Below are positions 5,682 through 5,721 of a DNA stretch of 5,721 nt, piece after piece. The translations under genes were made by a program, and so were the position numbers. The stretch is from CAYSDH01 sp964429805 (GTDB lineage Bacteria > Bacteroidota > Bacteroidia > Flavobacteriales_D > JABDKJ01). A model generated the notes under the pieces. The model saw only the letters and a program-made list of their open reading frames with translations, had not been told where the DNA came from and did no database searches. Each line of letters begins with the position of its first letter. Position 1 is the stretch's first letter. The stretch lies in contig CAYSDH010000116.1 in NCBI GenBank assembly GCA_964429805.1, positions 1 through 5,721 on the forward strand, written 5' to 3'.

Positions 5682-5721
5682 AATCCAATATGCCCTCCAA
5701 TACCAATGATCGAGGTCGATC
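5682..5721. other. Forty bases upstream of tRNA-Trp, no gene seen
   Basis: There is no recognisable coding end, RNA gene or Bacteroidota-type promoter (TAnnTTTG). A perfect short palindrome GATCGA-CC-TCGATC fills 5708-5721 at the window edge. In this phylum tuf usually lies upstream of this tRNA, but nothing here is long enough to show it. Confidence 0.5.

Noticed and set aside
5682..5721. Possible promoter upstream of tRNA-Trp (TTGGTATTGG..CATATTGG)
   Set aside because: It does not fit the Bacteroidota -7 TAnnTTTG element, and the window ends before the context can be judged.

Overview
The window is a typical bacterial transcription/translation locus, read entirely on the minus strand. From right to left in transcription order it holds tRNA-Trp(CCA), secE, nusG, rplK (L11), rplA (L1), rplJ (L10), rplL (L7/L12) and the first ~835 codons of rpoB, which runs off the left edge. 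The protein sequences point to Bacteroidota. RpoB carries signatures I associate with that phylum (IEDFVDEDTGEVVSIERNEV, YTHYGRL, FMPWKGYNFEDAIVISER). The order trnW-secE-nusG-rplKAJL-rpoB is usual there. The start codons lack clear Shine-Dalgarno sequences and sit behind A-rich leaders, and the tRNA does not encode CCA. Base composition looks moderate, in the 40s percent G+C on sampled lines. I cannot place it below phylum level.

Right part (about 2630-5721): tRNA-Trp lies 13 nt before secE, and secE lies 2 nt before nusG. An 82-nt gap then precedes rplK and holds a hairpin that resembles an L1 autoregulatory site. rplK, rplA, rplJ and rplL follow with gaps of 16, 11 and 30 nt. NusG is a general elongation factor, SecE a translocon subunit, and the four L-proteins form the L1 stalk, the L11 region and the L10-L12 stalk of the ribosome. 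The usual reading is one growth-rate-controlled transcript with internal tuning points.

Middle (2508-2631): the 124-nt rplL-rpoB spacer holds two inverted repeats, each followed on the minus strand by a T6 run. This is a plausible attenuator or processing region that would set the ratio of ribosomal protein to RNA polymerase. rpoB then appears to start at TTG, because a stop codon lies four codons upstream and the first in-frame ATG is at codon 128.

Left part (1-2507): rpoB is interrupted by a 10-N assembly gap (1619-1628). The ~44 codons on each side of the gap encode the same RpoB segment at about 71% amino-acid and 67% nucleotide identity. Either two contigs from different organisms were joined with their overlap left in, or RpoB has a genuine tandem internal duplication. 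Beyond the gap, the near-universal ETPEGP motif reads ETPKGP. I see no mobile element, CRISPR array, defence system or other novel system. The points worth checking are the rpoB duplication or chimera, the E-to-K change, the TTG start and the spacer structures.
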